A stretch of DNA of 64,000 nt from Acetobacter oryzoeni (GTDB lineage: Bacteria > Pseudomonadota > Alphaproteobacteria > Acetobacterales > Acetobacteraceae): positions 1 to 64,000 of the forward strand of contig NZ_CP042808.1 of NCBI RefSeq assembly GCF_004014775.2, given 5' to 3'. Positions within the stretch are counted from its first letter, which is position 1, and every line of letters begins with the position of its first letter. The notes beneath the pieces are model-generated. The model did no database searches. It worked only from the letters and a program-made list of their open reading frames with translations, and was not told the DNA's origin. Shown one piece after another: positions 36,200 through 44,571 of the stretch. The translations under genes were made by a program, and so were the position numbers.

Positions 36200-36862
36200 T
36201 TATTTTGTGTCACAACTTTCTGTGCGGGTATTAAAAAATTTCCCGGCACTGCATCTGACCACAGAAGATGAATCCGTATCATTCCCATAACTTGGGGGCG
36301 GTGGATAAGAAGGCGTGCTTCCTCCCTGTTGGGCGCCATTATAATAATAGGATGGTGGTGCATAAATACTCTGCTGTGGTGCCGAATTATATTCGGATGC
36401 AGCGGCGCTTCCAATCGCTAGACCGAGCACTGAGCCGAACATAAATGGTGCTCCCCAGCCCCAGCCACCGCCCCAGTAAGGGTAGCCCCATGGGCCTCCA
36501 TAGCCCCAACCATAATATGGGTAACCCCAGCCCCATGGGCCACCACCCCAGCCGCCATACCAACCACCGCCCCATCGCGGCCCCCAGCCGCCACCACGCC
36601 AAGGGCCTCCGCCCCAACCATCGGGGCCGCCAGGTCCTCCACGTGGGCCACCAAAGCCACCATGAGGAAAACCTCCTCCAGGACCACCGAAGCCACCGCC
36701 TGGGCCTCCATGCCCAAAACCACTGCCAGGGCCGCCAAAGCCACCGTGACCAAAGCCACCACCGCCTGGCCCGGGGTGAGCATGTGCTGAAAATACAGGA
36801 ACGCTAAGCCCGCATACCAAAAGGGTCGCCAGCCCTATTTTTTTGGATATTGCAGTCCACAT
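36200..36862 (-). CDS. exported glycine/tryptophan/tyrosine-rich protein
   Basis: About 220 residues. An N-terminal signal peptide (KKIGLATLLVCGLSVPVFSAHA, cleavage likely after HA near residue 28) is followed by ~110 residues made of Gly, Pro, Trp and Tyr with HGG, GGPG and WGG units. A short hydrophobic patch, FGSVLGLAIGSAAAS, then a Ser/Tyr/Pro-rich tail and a Cys-containing end (RCSAGKFFNTRTESCDTK) that could form one disulphide. I do not assign a function; a cell-envelope coat or biofilm role is possible. The ATG at 36862 follows an AAGGG motif; longer in-frame starts upstream lack signal-peptide logic. Confidence 0.7.
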   Translation of the reverse strand: MWTAISKKIGLATLLVCGLSVPVFSAHAHPGPGGGGFGHGGFGGPGSGFGHGGPGGGFGGPGGGFPHGGFGGPRGGPGGPDGWGGGPWRGGGWGPRWGGGWYGGWGGGPWGWGYPYYGWGYGGPWGYPYWGGGWGWGAPFMFGSVLGLAIGSAAASEYNSAPQQSIYAPPSYYYNGAQQGGSTPSYPPPPSYGNDTDSSSVVRCSAGKFFNTRTESCDTK

Positions 36863-36903
36863 AACATCGGTGCCCTTTGCACTTAACCTTGGATACTGCT
36901 TAC

Positions 36904-36918
36904 ACGGTATAATACCGT
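36904..36918. promoter_or_regulatory. 15-bp palindrome with TATAAT, upstream of Gly-rich gene
   Basis: ACGGTATAATACCGT is a perfect palindrome 42 bp upstream of the Gly-rich start codon, in the gap to the divergent small membrane protein gene. It contains a TATAAT hexamer. It may be an operator overlapping a promoter. Confidence 0.4.
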
Positions 36919-37116
36919 AATATGTCTTTCTTCTAACTATTACATGGGCATTAAAAGACAGTTTGCCACTGCTTTTTCGCTTCATCAGCTAGGATAAAAG
37001 ATCAGATTGATGTTGCGTTTTTTGCATTCCTGATATACATTTTAATCATTGGAGGAAGCGAAGAGGAATTATCTTCTGCTTTGCCCCCTAACACCCCAAA
37101 TTAGGAGGCCGGACTC

Positions 37117-37560
37117 ATGGCATGGAAAAAAGCAACTTTTGTTTCCCTGTGGCTTGCTGCCCTTAGCCTGGCCATCTGCTCCACTTTTATTTTTATTGCA
37201 TGCGGGCTTAAGTTTTCTATTTTTCATTCTGGTTTAATCGTCAATCAGTCTGATTTTGTAGATAACACGCCGTTTTCTATTTATTTGTGGCAGATGCTGC
37301 CTGAAACAGCACGTTGGAATGATTATGTATTTTCTGGTCCTGGTTTGATCGGTCTGGCAGCTTTCTTGGCTAGCATTGGTTTAGGTTCTTATGCCGCCAT
37401 AAAGCTGGAAGAGATCAATCACGCTGCCCTTGCAGCCAAAAAGACGGAAATGCACCGCTGGGATTCTTTGCTCATTGGGCCTTCTCTGGAAGACACCTTG
37501 CAGAACTTTCAGCATCCAAATGCATCAGACGTGCAGTCTTATGCTGTTAAAAGTGCTTAA
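37117..37560 (+). CDS. small membrane protein of unknown function
   Basis: A 147-residue protein with two hydrophobic segments, near 7-30 (VSLWLAALSLAICSTFIFIACGL) and 85-105 (GLIGLAAFLASIGLGSYAAI), separated by a ~50-residue probably periplasmic loop. The C-terminal tail is hydrophilic. Family not recognised. A strong AGGAGG precedes the ATG with good spacing. It is followed by a clear terminator, so it is monocistronic. Confidence 0.7.
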   Translation: MAWKKATFVSLWLAALSLAICSTFIFIACGLKFSIFHSGLIVNQSDFVDNTPFSIYLWQMLPETARWNDYVFSGPGLIGLAAFLASIGLGSYAAIKLEEINHAALAAKKTEMHRWDSLLIGPSLEDTLQNFQHPNASDVQSYAVKSA

Positions 37561-37585
37561 TATCACAACATAATTTATAAAAAAT

Positions 37586-37623
37586 GCTTCTGCTTGGAAT
37601 CCATCCCGGGCAGAAGTTTTTTT
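37586..37623 (+). terminator. rho-independent terminator
   Basis: Arms GCTTCTGC/GCAGAAG around a 16-base loop, then seven T residues, 26 bp past the stop of the small membrane protein gene. Confidence 0.85.
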
Positions 37624-37679
37624 ATGCCATGCATATTCTGCACAGATATTACATAACAATATATTTTTAAGGAAAAATC

Positions 37680-37756
37680 TGGTCGGAGTGAGAAGATTCG
37701 AACTTCCGGCCCCTGCGTCCCGAACACAGTGCTCTACCAGGCTGAGCTACACTCCG
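37680..37756 (-). tRNA. tRNA-Pro (anticodon CGG)
   Basis: Minus-strand cloverleaf: acceptor CGGAGTG/CACTCCG, anticodon loop TTCGGGA on a CTGTG/CGCAG stem, T-loop GTTCGAATC, CCA encoded at 37682-37680. Anticodon CGG reads Pro CCG. Confidence 0.97.
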
Positions 37757-37792
37757 ATTACACGCTGCCTATACAGCGCTCTGGCCTAAGAG

Positions 37793-37824
37793 GCAAGAGT
37801 AGAAATGAGACTTCCTACTCTTGC
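37793..37824 (-). terminator. inverted repeat after LOG-family gene
   Basis: Perfect 10-bp arms GCAAGAGTAG/CTACTCTTGC around a 12-base loop, 10 bp past the LOG-family stop. There is no T-tract on the minus strand, so it could be a weak terminator or a 3' stabilising hairpin. Confidence 0.45.
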
Positions 37825-37834
37825 ACGCCTTATT

Positions 37835-38419
37835 TTACATCACATCCATACCCAATGCTTCTGCTGGCTCCGTAACACGAGAGCATTCAAGAGCGGCTGC
37901 TGCATTAGGCACAACACTTAGCAGAGATCTTGCATCTACTGAGGCAAAACCCTGTTTCACAGCCTCATCAAGCATAGCTACAACCTTATCTCCCCACCCA
38001 TCTACGTTAATAAGCACGATGGGCTTATCGTGGCGCTTAAGCTGCTTCCACGTCAGAATTTCCAAAAGCTCCTCAAACGTTCCAAAGCCACCGGGCAAAA
38101 CCCAAAAAGCATCGGCCCGTGAAAACATAATTTGCTTACGGGTATGCATGGAATCCGTAACAATCAGCTCTGAAACTTCTTCATTCATCTTTTCTCGGGT
38201 TTTCAGAAACTCTGGAATAACACCCGTAACGCTTCCACCTGCCTGAATAACGGCATGGGCCACAACGCCCATCAAACCATTTGCACCGCCGCCATAAACC
38301 AGACGGATTCCTGCTTTGGCCAATTCTTTCCCTGTTTCCTGCGCTGCCTGCTGATACACAGGCTTAACACCCATACGGGAACCACAGAATACAGCGACTG
38401 CACGCACATCAATTGTCAT
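37835..38419 (-). CDS. LOG family protein (cytokinin riboside 5'-monophosphate phosphoribohydrolase-like)
   Basis: A 194-residue Rossmann-fold protein. The nucleotide-binding motif PGGFGTFEELLEILTW is near residue 107, with YGGGANGLMG and the Arg/Lys of SMHTRKQIMF upstream. Family members cleave nucleoside 5'-monophosphates into base and ribose 5-phosphate; many are misnamed lysine decarboxylases. Start ATG follows directly on AT-rich upstream DNA. It is monocistronic on the minus strand. Confidence 0.92.
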   Translation of the reverse strand: MTIDVRAVAVFCGSRMGVKPVYQQAAQETGKELAKAGIRLVYGGGANGLMGVVAHAVIQAGGSVTGVIPEFLKTREKMNEEVSELIVTDSMHTRKQIMFSRADAFWVLPGGFGTFEELLEILTWKQLKRHDKPIVLINVDGWGDKVVAMLDEAVKQGFASVDARSLLSVVPNAAAALECSRVTEPAEALGMDVM

Positions 38420-38483
38420 TATTTATGTCCCTCCAAATCAGTTTCTAAAGTTTTAAGTATCTGTCTGTTACGGTAAAATGGAA

Positions 38484-39701
38484 TTATCCATTTTCCTTAC
38501 GATAAACAAAAGCACATATTCCCACACCTAAAAGGCTCATAAGTGCTGTTGTCAAAAACAATCCCTGATACCCCCAATACGGGATAATAAACCCTAAAAC
38601 AGGCCCAGATAAGCCAAGAGCTATATCAAGAAAAACAGAAAAAGCGCCTATGGCAATCCCTTTATTTTCTGGCTTGGTATGGGCCACAGCCCCTACCCCC
38701 AAAGCTGGAAATAAAAGTGAAAAACCGACACCCGTTAGCGCGGCCCCTATGTTTGCCCAAATAGGTGAATGCCCCATAGCCAATACACATAAGCCCAAAC
38801 TTTCTATAAGTAAGGAAACCAATGCAACAACTGTGCCACCACGCTTTGTTATCTGAGTGGTAAAACCAAAACGTGTCAAAACAAAAACACATCCAAAAAT
38901 AGAGAGTGCTGTTGCAGCACCTTTCCAATTCTGGTCAGCAAAATACAATGTCAGCAAAGATGAAATGGCACCAAACCCAATAGAACCTGCAGCCAAAGCC
39001 ATGCCATACGGTGCAACCTGGCCAAAAACTGTCATAAAGGAATGGCGTTTACCCGGTGTAGGTGAAAGCGGTTTAACTGCTAGCTGATACCACGCCCATG
39101 GCACCCCTGAAAGCAGCATAAGCATGCAACACAAACCTATGCCCAGAAAACCACCCAGCGCAGCATGAGACTGGTAAATTATCATTGCGATAGGTGCCCC
39201 TAACGCAATGCCCCCGTAAGAACAAACACCATTCCAAGAGATCACACGAGCAGTCCCGGGTGTACCTACTCTTTCGATGTTCCAGACAATAACACCTGTT
39301 GCTACCCAGCTTTCAGAAATACCTAAAAAAATACGGCCTAATAAAACAACAGCTAAAGCCCCTACAGGCCATGCCACTAGGGAAGGTGCAAGCATGATAA
39401 ACAAACCAGAAAGCGCACCCAGAAAAAGCCCAGCAATAACAACTTTTTTAGGCCCACGCGTATCTATCCGATGCCCTGCTCCAATACGGGAGACAAATGT
39501 AGCCAGATACTGAACGGAAACAGCAAACCCTGCGATTGCAGAACTAAACCCCAGTTGTTCTTTTACGAACAACGGCACAACAGCCATTTGCAAACCGATT
39601 TCTATATAACACAGCAAAGTAAAAACTACGATGGCAAAGATAGACCATAGTGTTTTTCCTACAGGCTCTGAAGCTCCTTCGATGTCATTATTTCCGTTCA
39701 T
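38484..39701 (-). CDS. MFS transporter
   Basis: A 405-residue inner-membrane protein with about 12 hydrophobic segments. The MFS signature loop RIGAGHRIDTRGPKK between helices 2 and 3 is intact. The order of segments resembles the YfcJ/YhhS family (SVQYLATFVSR, then RIFLGISESWVATG). Likely an exporter or sugar/drug transporter driven by proton flux; the substrate cannot be read from sequence. It is flanked by unrelated genes. Confidence 0.88.
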   Translation of the reverse strand: MNGNNDIEGASEPVGKTLWSIFAIVVFTLLCYIEIGLQMAVVPLFVKEQLGFSSAIAGFAVSVQYLATFVSRIGAGHRIDTRGPKKVVIAGLFLGALSGLFIMLAPSLVAWPVGALAVVLLGRIFLGISESWVATGVIVWNIERVGTPGTARVISWNGVCSYGGIALGAPIAMIIYQSHAALGGFLGIGLCCMLMLLSGVPWAWYQLAVKPLSPTPGKRHSFMTVFGQVAPYGMALAAGSIGFGAISSLLTLYFADQNWKGAATALSIFGCVFVLTRFGFTTQITKRGGTVVALVSLLIESLGLCVLAMGHSPIWANIGAALTGVGFSLLFPALGVGAVAHTKPENKGIAIGAFSVFLDIALGLSGPVLGFIIPYWGYQGLFLTTALMSLLGVGICAFVYRKENG

Positions 39702-39797
39702 TACATTCCTTCATGGCCATGGTGTTGCATAATCAGAATCCGTACCAATTTGCTCGCATATGATAGGGTAATGCAAAGCAAAACTTAGGAACCCCAC

Positions 39798-40373
39798 ATG
39801 AATATGTCTGCACCAGATGATGAAGGTTACATCACCGTTTCCACTCGTATCGCTTATGAAAACCCATGGACCCGTGTGCGAGAAGACATTATCCGGCTAC
39901 CCAATGGTAACGATGGTCTCTACGGCATTGTGGAACGGGGGGATTTTGTTGTGATCCTTCCTTTAGGTACATCTGCTGATGGCCGCCCAACTGTTACTCT
40001 GGTCAATCAATATCGCTACCCAATTAAAAAACGGTTGTGGGAACTGCCAATGGGTATGTGGGAAGCACGACCAGATGCCAAAATGGAGGAAGTTGCCGCA
40101 GGTGAGCTACGGGAAGAAACAGGATTACGTGCCCAATCACTACAGCATGCAGGCATTGTTTATCAGGGTGCTGGATATTCCACCCAGAAAGGTCACGTGT
40201 ATTTGGCTACAGGGTTAACTCAGGGAGAACGCCAGCTAGAAGATACAGAACAAGGGATGTCATGCCATACCTTCCTGCTTTCGGAAGTAGAAGACATGAT
40301 ACGAAAAAATGAGATAACCTGTATGGTCAGTCTGGCTGCATTTGGTCTTTTACGTATTAAAAACATGATCTAG
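39798..40373 (+). CDS. NUDIX hydrolase (ADP-ribose pyrophosphatase-like)
   Basis: A 191-residue protein. The Nudix helix is recognisable as EEVAAGELREETGLRA (residues ~96-111; consensus REUXEEXGU intact), binding Mg through its Glu residues. Upstream NQYRYPIKKRLWELPMG is typical of ADP-ribose and related nucleotide-sugar hydrolases. It is cytoplasmic and ends just before a bidirectional terminator shared with hemJ. Confidence 0.9.
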   Translation: MNMSAPDDEGYITVSTRIAYENPWTRVREDIIRLPNGNDGLYGIVERGDFVVILPLGTSADGRPTVTLVNQYRYPIKKRLWELPMGMWEARPDAKMEEVAAGELREETGLRAQSLQHAGIVYQGAGYSTQKGHVYLATGLTQGERQLEDTEQGMSCHTFLLSEVEDMIRKNEITCMVSLAAFGLLRIKNMI

Positions 40374-40380
40374 AAATAGA

Positions 40381-40411
40381 AAAGTCCCTGTTGCACAGGG
40401 ACTTTTTTTAA
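40381..40411. terminator. bidirectional terminator between NUDIX and hemJ genes
   Basis: Perfect arms AAAGTCCCTGT/ACAGGGACTTT around a 3-base loop, then a T-run on the plus strand and, for hemJ, an A/T flank on the other. It overlaps the final hemJ codon. Confidence 0.9.
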
Positions 40412-40860
40412 AATGGTCTTACAACAACCATAATAACAATAACCATCATCAAGATGGTCGGCACTTCATTGGCAATCCGATAAAACTTTTCTGAATGGTT
40501 ATTGCGGTCAGCCGCAAAATCTTTACACCAACGCGCACAGCATCCATGAAAAGCAAACATACAGAATACAGCGGTAAGTTTTGTATGCCACCACCCTGCA
40601 TGCCAATCTACACCTCCTGGTGTCAGCACAAGAAGCACGCCAAAAAATAGGCTAGCACACATAGCAGGTGTCATAATTGCTTTAAGAAGCCGGCGTTCCA
40701 TAATTTTGAAACGCTGACTTTCCTGAGATCCAACCGCAACCTGACAATGATAAACAAATAACCGTGGCAGATAAAATAACCCTGCCATCCATGCCATAAC
40801 AGACATGATGTGAAACGCTATCAGCCAACGCAACCACGGCAAAAGAGCATCTATAACCAT
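40408..40860 (-). CDS. hemJ: protoporphyrinogen oxidase HemJ
   Basis: A 150-residue membrane protein with four hydrophobic helices that oxidises protoporphyrinogen IX in heme synthesis. Conserved features: an early His in LRWLIAFHIMSVMAWMAGLFYLPRLFVYH (residues ~9-38), WWHTKLTAV near 91 and NEVPTILMMVIVIMVVVRPF at the end. It is 2 bp downstream of the HAD gene in the hemE-HAD-hemJ unit, which strengthens the assignment. Confidence 0.9.
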   Translation of the reverse strand: MVIDALLPWLRWLIAFHIMSVMAWMAGLFYLPRLFVYHCQVAVGSQESQRFKIMERRLLKAIMTPAMCASLFFGVLLVLTPGGVDWHAGWWHTKLTAVFCMFAFHGCCARWCKDFAADRNNHSEKFYRIANEVPTILMMVIVIMVVVRPF

Positions 40861-40862
40861 TA

Positions 40863-41564
40863 TCAGTGCCCTTGCAGTTGCAAAGCTTTTTGAACCAATG
40901 GTGCAAATTGTGAGAGGCTATTAATTCTTAAAATATTTTTCCATTCAGGAATGGGTTTCTCATCTGCTCTTAGCATAACGCAAGTCATGCCAGCATCAAC
41001 GGCTGCACGTGCTCCTGTATCACTGTCTTCCAGCACAAGACATTCTGAAGGAGAAACACCTTCTTCTTCTGCAGCTTTTAAATAGACATCGGGCTTAGGC
41101 TTTGGAATGCCCATATCTCGTGCAGAGTGAATACGGTTTTCAAAAAAGTGTTCAAGATTTGTGATGGAAAACTTTGCGTCCATTTCTTCTTGAGAGGAAT
41201 TGGATGCAACCCTTACAGGAACACCAAGTTTTCGAATATTGTTGAGCATATCATAAACGCCCTCAATAGGCTCAACACCATTCTTCATCGCAGCCACAAA
41301 GCGTTTTTGCATCATGCTTGCCCAGTCTTTTCCCAACTGGACACCAGTTTCTTTTTCAATCATGTGTTGTATTCCCGGCAATGCCATGCCGGAAAATACT
41401 TTTACTGCCTGATCATCCGGCACATTCATACCAACACGCCGAGCTTCTTCCGCACTGATGCGACAGCATGTTTCTTCACTATCAACCAGAACGCCATCGC
41501 AATCAAAAATAATAAGCTTAAGATGCCCTTTGGGGGAAAGAACCAATGGTTGTTCTACCATCAT
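40863..41564 (-). CDS. HAD-family hydrolase (phosphoglycolate-phosphatase-like)
   Basis: A 233-residue HAD subfamily IA phosphatase. Motif I DCDGVLVDSE (Asp nucleophile near 20), motif II VASNSS near 118, and motif III/IV KPKPDVYLKAAEEEGVSPSECLVLEDSDTG are in order. The substrate is unknown; small sugar phosphates such as phosphoglycolate are typical. The start (ATGATG) overlaps the hemE stop by 4 bp, so it is co-translated with hemE. Confidence 0.9.
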   Translation of the reverse strand: MMVEQPLVLSPKGHLKLIIFDCDGVLVDSEETCCRISAEEARRVGMNVPDDQAVKVFSGMALPGIQHMIEKETGVQLGKDWASMMQKRFVAAMKNGVEPIEGVYDMLNNIRKLGVPVRVASNSSQEEMDAKFSITNLEHFFENRIHSARDMGIPKPKPDVYLKAAEEEGVSPSECLVLEDSDTGARAAVDAGMTCVMLRADEKPIPEWKNILRINSLSQFAPLVQKALQLQGH

Positions 41565-42640
41565 GCCGTTTCCCTGATCGTGCTTACCAGTTCAGCAACA
41601 TGTTCAACAGGCGTTTGAGGTAAAACGCCATGCCCTAAATTGAAAACATGTGCGCGCCCTCGGCCAGCTTCACGAATAGCCAGAGCTTCACGCTTCATGG
41701 CATCCCCGCCCGCCAATACAGCAACCGGATCCAGATTGCCCTGGATACCGATATGTTCAGGTACCATGGAACGCACAATTTTTATATCTGCGCCCGTATC
41801 CAACGCCACAACATCTACACCGGTTTCTCGTGCGTATTCAGCAACCAATACACCACTTAAACGCGGAAACCCGATAATACGTGTAGAAGGATGCCGGGCT
41901 TTAATGGTCTGAACAATTTGGCGAGATGGCGCAATAACGTGTTTGCGAAATTCTGATGGAGATAACAGGCCTGCCCATGAATCAAACAGCATGACGGCTT
42001 CAGCACCAGCTTCAATCTGTTTGCAAAGATATTCTGCTGTTGTTTGCGTCAGTAAATCCATTAACCGATCAAACAAAACCGGTTCTGCGTAAGCCATCTG
42101 CCGGGTAACGGCAAACTCGCGAGATCCGTGCCCCTCAACCATGTAACAGGCAACCGTAAAGGGTGCGCCCGTAAACCCTAGCAGAGTGGTTGCCCCTGGC
42201 TGTGCAACACCAATTTTATCTGGGCCATTCAATTCTTTACGCAAGCGTGTCAGCGTTTCCAAAACAGGCGCTGTAACTTCGGCAATACGTGCCGGATCTA
42301 ACTTAGCCAGATCCTGTTCAGAACGAATAGCCCCTAATACAGGGCCTTTGCCTTCTACAAACTCCAGGGATTGCCCCATTGCCCAAGGCAAAATCAAAAT
42401 ATCAGAGAATAGAATGGCGCCGTCCATTCCAAAGCGTTTGATCGGCTGCAATGTCAGTTCTGTTGCAATATCCGGCGTCATGCACCGGGTCAGAAAATCT
42501 GCCTTGGCACGCATGGCCCGAAATTCTGGCAGAAAGCGACCAGCCTGACGCATCAGCCACATTGGAGGCGGCCACAGGGCTTCACCATTGAGTGTTCTTA
42601 AAAGCCGTTTGGCGGAGGGAATATGTTGGTCTGTCATCAT
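41561..42640 (-). CDS. hemE: uroporphyrinogen decarboxylase
   Basis: Decarboxylates uroporphyrinogen III to coproporphyrinogen III in heme synthesis. The 359-residue protein has the N-terminal signature WLMRQAGRFLPEFRAMRA (near 25), FSDILILPWAMGQ, TTLLGFTGAPFTVACYMVEG and the C-terminal FNLGHGVLPQTPVEHV. The real start is the ATG at 42640. The frame remains open upstream to 42865 but that extension lies in the putative origin and is not homologous. First gene of hemE-HAD-hemJ, oriented away from maf. Confidence 0.97.
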   Translation of the reverse strand: MMTDQHIPSAKRLLRTLNGEALWPPPMWLMRQAGRFLPEFRAMRAKADFLTRCMTPDIATELTLQPIKRFGMDGAILFSDILILPWAMGQSLEFVEGKGPVLGAIRSEQDLAKLDPARIAEVTAPVLETLTRLRKELNGPDKIGVAQPGATTLLGFTGAPFTVACYMVEGHGSREFAVTRQMAYAEPVLFDRLMDLLTQTTAEYLCKQIEAGAEAVMLFDSWAGLLSPSEFRKHVIAPSRQIVQTIKARHPSTRIIGFPRLSGVLVAEYARETGVDVVALDTGADIKIVRSMVPEHIGIQGNLDPVAVLAGGDAMKREALAIREAGRGRAHVFNLGHGVLPQTPVEHVAELVSTIRETA

Positions 42641-43027
42641 GCTTCGATGTCCTGCCACGTCTTTGTTCACGCTGTCCACGCCCCTCTTCCTATAAAAAAA
42701 GAAAGAAATAGGTTTGTAGTTGTTTAAAAGTACTGTGAATGGTGGGGTACCCGGTATTCCAAAAATGTACCCCAGCTTTCCCACACTGTGTACAGATTTT
42801 AGGGTATTGGAAAACAAGGACTTTTTAAAGTTATCCAGAAAGTACCCGTACGGGGCTGTGTACAACTCACCGGTTTATCGTTTTAGAGGGTTGTGCCCGG
42901 TACTCGGTACGTCGCAGTTATGAGTTCCGTACAATCCACATGTACCCCGGTACTCAGGTGAGTACTCACAGGCCATTTTTTTACGAGTACCTGAACGGGA
43001 CTCGAATTGATGCAGGATTTAGTACTA
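42641..43027. other. candidate chromosomal replication origin (oriC)
   Basis: The 387-bp gap between divergent hemE and maf. It has one near-consensus DnaA box (TTATCCAGA at 42831, one mismatch), a second on the other strand (TGTGTACAA at 42857, one mismatch), and weaker ones at 42787 and 42932. An AT-rich stretch lies at 42690-42730, another at 42800-42830. GTAC occurs 15 times between 42730 and 43025. The Caulobacter and Rickettsia origins lie beside hemE, and parABS here is about 8-13 kb away. Assignment is by synteny and boxes, not experiment. Confidence 0.6.
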
Positions 43028-43642
43028 ATGCCGACTCCATTACAGAACAAAAATTCGAAACTGCTTTTGGCGAGTGGTTCTTTTTCTAGGCGCAAAATGC
43101 TTGAGGAGGTCGGGCTGGATTTTGAAGTCCGCATTGCAGATGTAAACGAAGACATCCTTAAAGCAGCAGGCAAACGTGAAGGCTGGAATCCGGAAGCCGT
43201 GGCTCTTGGTTTGGCCGAGGCCAAGGCGCTTTCTATTCAGCAGCCAGATGCTTTTGTTATTGGCGCGGACCAGATGCTGTCCTGTGATTCAGTATGGTAT
43301 GACAAGCCCAAGGATCTGGCTCAGGCTCGTGAGCAGCTTTTGGCGCTACGGGGAAACACCCATATCCTGCACACAGCAGTTGTGCTGTGCCGTAACGGTC
43401 AGGTGGTATGGCAGCATGTGGATCAGCCGCGTTTGACCATGCGTTTGTTTTCAGAACCTTTTCTGGATGCTTATTTGCAAACAGAAGGCCCTGCTTGCTT
43501 GGCTTCTGTGGGGGCTTATAGGCTGGAAGGGCCTGGCTTGCAGCTTTTTGCGCATATAGAAGGAGATGCTTTTTCCATTCAGGGGCTCCCTCTTCTGCCG
43601 CTTCTTGAAGCGTTGAGAGAGATGAAAGTGATTTTTTACTGA
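43028..43642 (+). CDS. Maf family nucleotide pyrophosphatase
   Basis: About 204 residues. Maf proteins hydrolyse noncanonical or modified nucleoside triphosphates (house-cleaning) and are linked to septum control. Core motifs: LLLASGSFSRRKMLEEVG near 12, VIGADQMLSCDSVWYDKPKD near 78, and EGDAFSIQGLPLLPLLEALRE at the C-terminus. Start choice: the ATG at 43028 with AGGA 11 bp before it; ATG 43010 or TTG 43007 are alternatives. It runs away from the putative origin. Confidence 0.92.
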   Translation: MPTPLQNKNSKLLLASGSFSRRKMLEEVGLDFEVRIADVNEDILKAAGKREGWNPEAVALGLAEAKALSIQQPDAFVIGADQMLSCDSVWYDKPKDLAQAREQLLALRGNTHILHTAVVLCRNGQVVWQHVDQPRLTMRLFSEPFLDAYLQTEGPACLASVGAYRLEGPGLQLFAHIEGDAFSIQGLPLLPLLEALREMKVIFY

Positions 43643-43733
43643 AAATAGGGGCTTGCCTGTTCAGGGCAGACCATGTAAGAGGCTGGGCACACGCCGCATC
43701 TCAAGCAGGTGCTGTTGTGTGCAAGAATAGTGT

Positions 43734-43809
43734 GGGGCCATAGCTCAGTTGGGAGAGCGCCTGAATGGCATTCAGGAGGTCGTCGGTTCGATTCCGATTG
43801 GCTCCACCA
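43734..43809 (+). tRNA. tRNA-Ala (anticodon GGC)
   Basis: Plus-strand cloverleaf: acceptor GGGGCCA/TGGCTCC, anticodon loop ATGGCAT on CCTGA/TCAGG, T-loop GTTCGATTC, CCA encoded at 43807-43809. Anticodon GGC reads Ala GCC/GCU. Confidence 0.97.
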
Positions 43810-43856
43810 GTTCTTATCAAAACCTCCAAAAAATAATTAACTGTATTTTAAGCTGC

Positions 43857-44336
43857 TCACCCGTTCGGCAATGTCAGTGGGCGTAAACGGGGCTTGCGTG
43901 CCTTGATCACCAGCGTATCAAGAGCGGAGAGAAAGCGGGATCGATCAGCTTTTCCAAACGCGCTTCCGCCTGGCGTCATAACTCCGGCTGAACGCAAATC
44001 TGTCATCAGATTGCGCACTGCCAGTGCCATGCCAATGGCATCACCATCCAGAATTCGCCCTTTAGGTTCAAGAACGTAAGCACCTTTTTCAACACATCGC
44101 GCAGCCAGCGGAATATCTGCTGTAATCACGATATCTCCGTCTGATACGCGCTCAGCAATCCAATCATCTGCTACATCTGGCCCAGCATCTACAACTATGC
44201 GTTCAATCAGAGATGATTCAGGCACCATAATCATTCTGTTTGAGACAATGAAAACGTGCATATTGTAACGACTGGCCACACGATACACTTCGTTTTTTAC
44301 GGGGCATGCGTCAGAATCAACAAAAATACGGGTCAT
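43857..44336 (-). CDS. YaiI/YqxD family (DUF188) protein
   Basis: A 159-residue PIN-like protein. Signature FVDSDACPVKNEVYRVA at the N-terminus, then VSNR, DAGPDVADDWIAERVSDGDIVITADIPLAARCVEKGA in the middle, with Asp residues suited to metal binding. A nuclease-like role is suggested by the fold, but the family function is not established. Convergent with tRNA-Ala; no terminator is visible between. Confidence 0.93.
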   Translation of the reverse strand: MTRIFVDSDACPVKNEVYRVASRYNMHVFIVSNRMIMVPESSLIERIVVDAGPDVADDWIAERVSDGDIVITADIPLAARCVEKGAYVLEPKGRILDGDAIGMALAVRNLMTDLRSAGVMTPGGSAFGKADRSRFLSALDTLVIKARKPRLRPLTLPNG

Positions 44337-44571
44337 ATAGTTAATGTGCCGTAGTAAGGCGGTAATCGCAAACGGTCGCCTTAGAATTTAGGTATCCTTC
44401 TTATTCGTACAGCTGGCAAGGCTTTGTTCTTGTTTTTGCGCGGAAGCAGACACAAAACATTTTTCTTTTAAAATTATGCCTTTTTTCAGACACAAGCCTT
44501 TGTCATTAGTCAGAAAGCAGACAAGGTGTTTATGCACTTTGTTACGGTAAAGATTTTATAAGGCGAATCTG

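Noticed and set aside
36418..36807. Alternative frames of ~120 codons on both strands in the Gly-rich gene
   Set aside because: These are frame shadows of GGN-repeat DNA; only the frame with a signal peptide and Cys-containing end looks real.
42641..42865. 75-codon N-terminal extension of hemE
   Set aside because: The extra sequence has no HemE similarity, uses origin-region DNA and lacks a ribosome site; the ATG at 42640 gives the normal family length.
44430..44540. Three loosely similar CAGACA repeats upstream of the Spy-like gene
   Set aside because: Short, uneven spacing and imperfect; may be chance.
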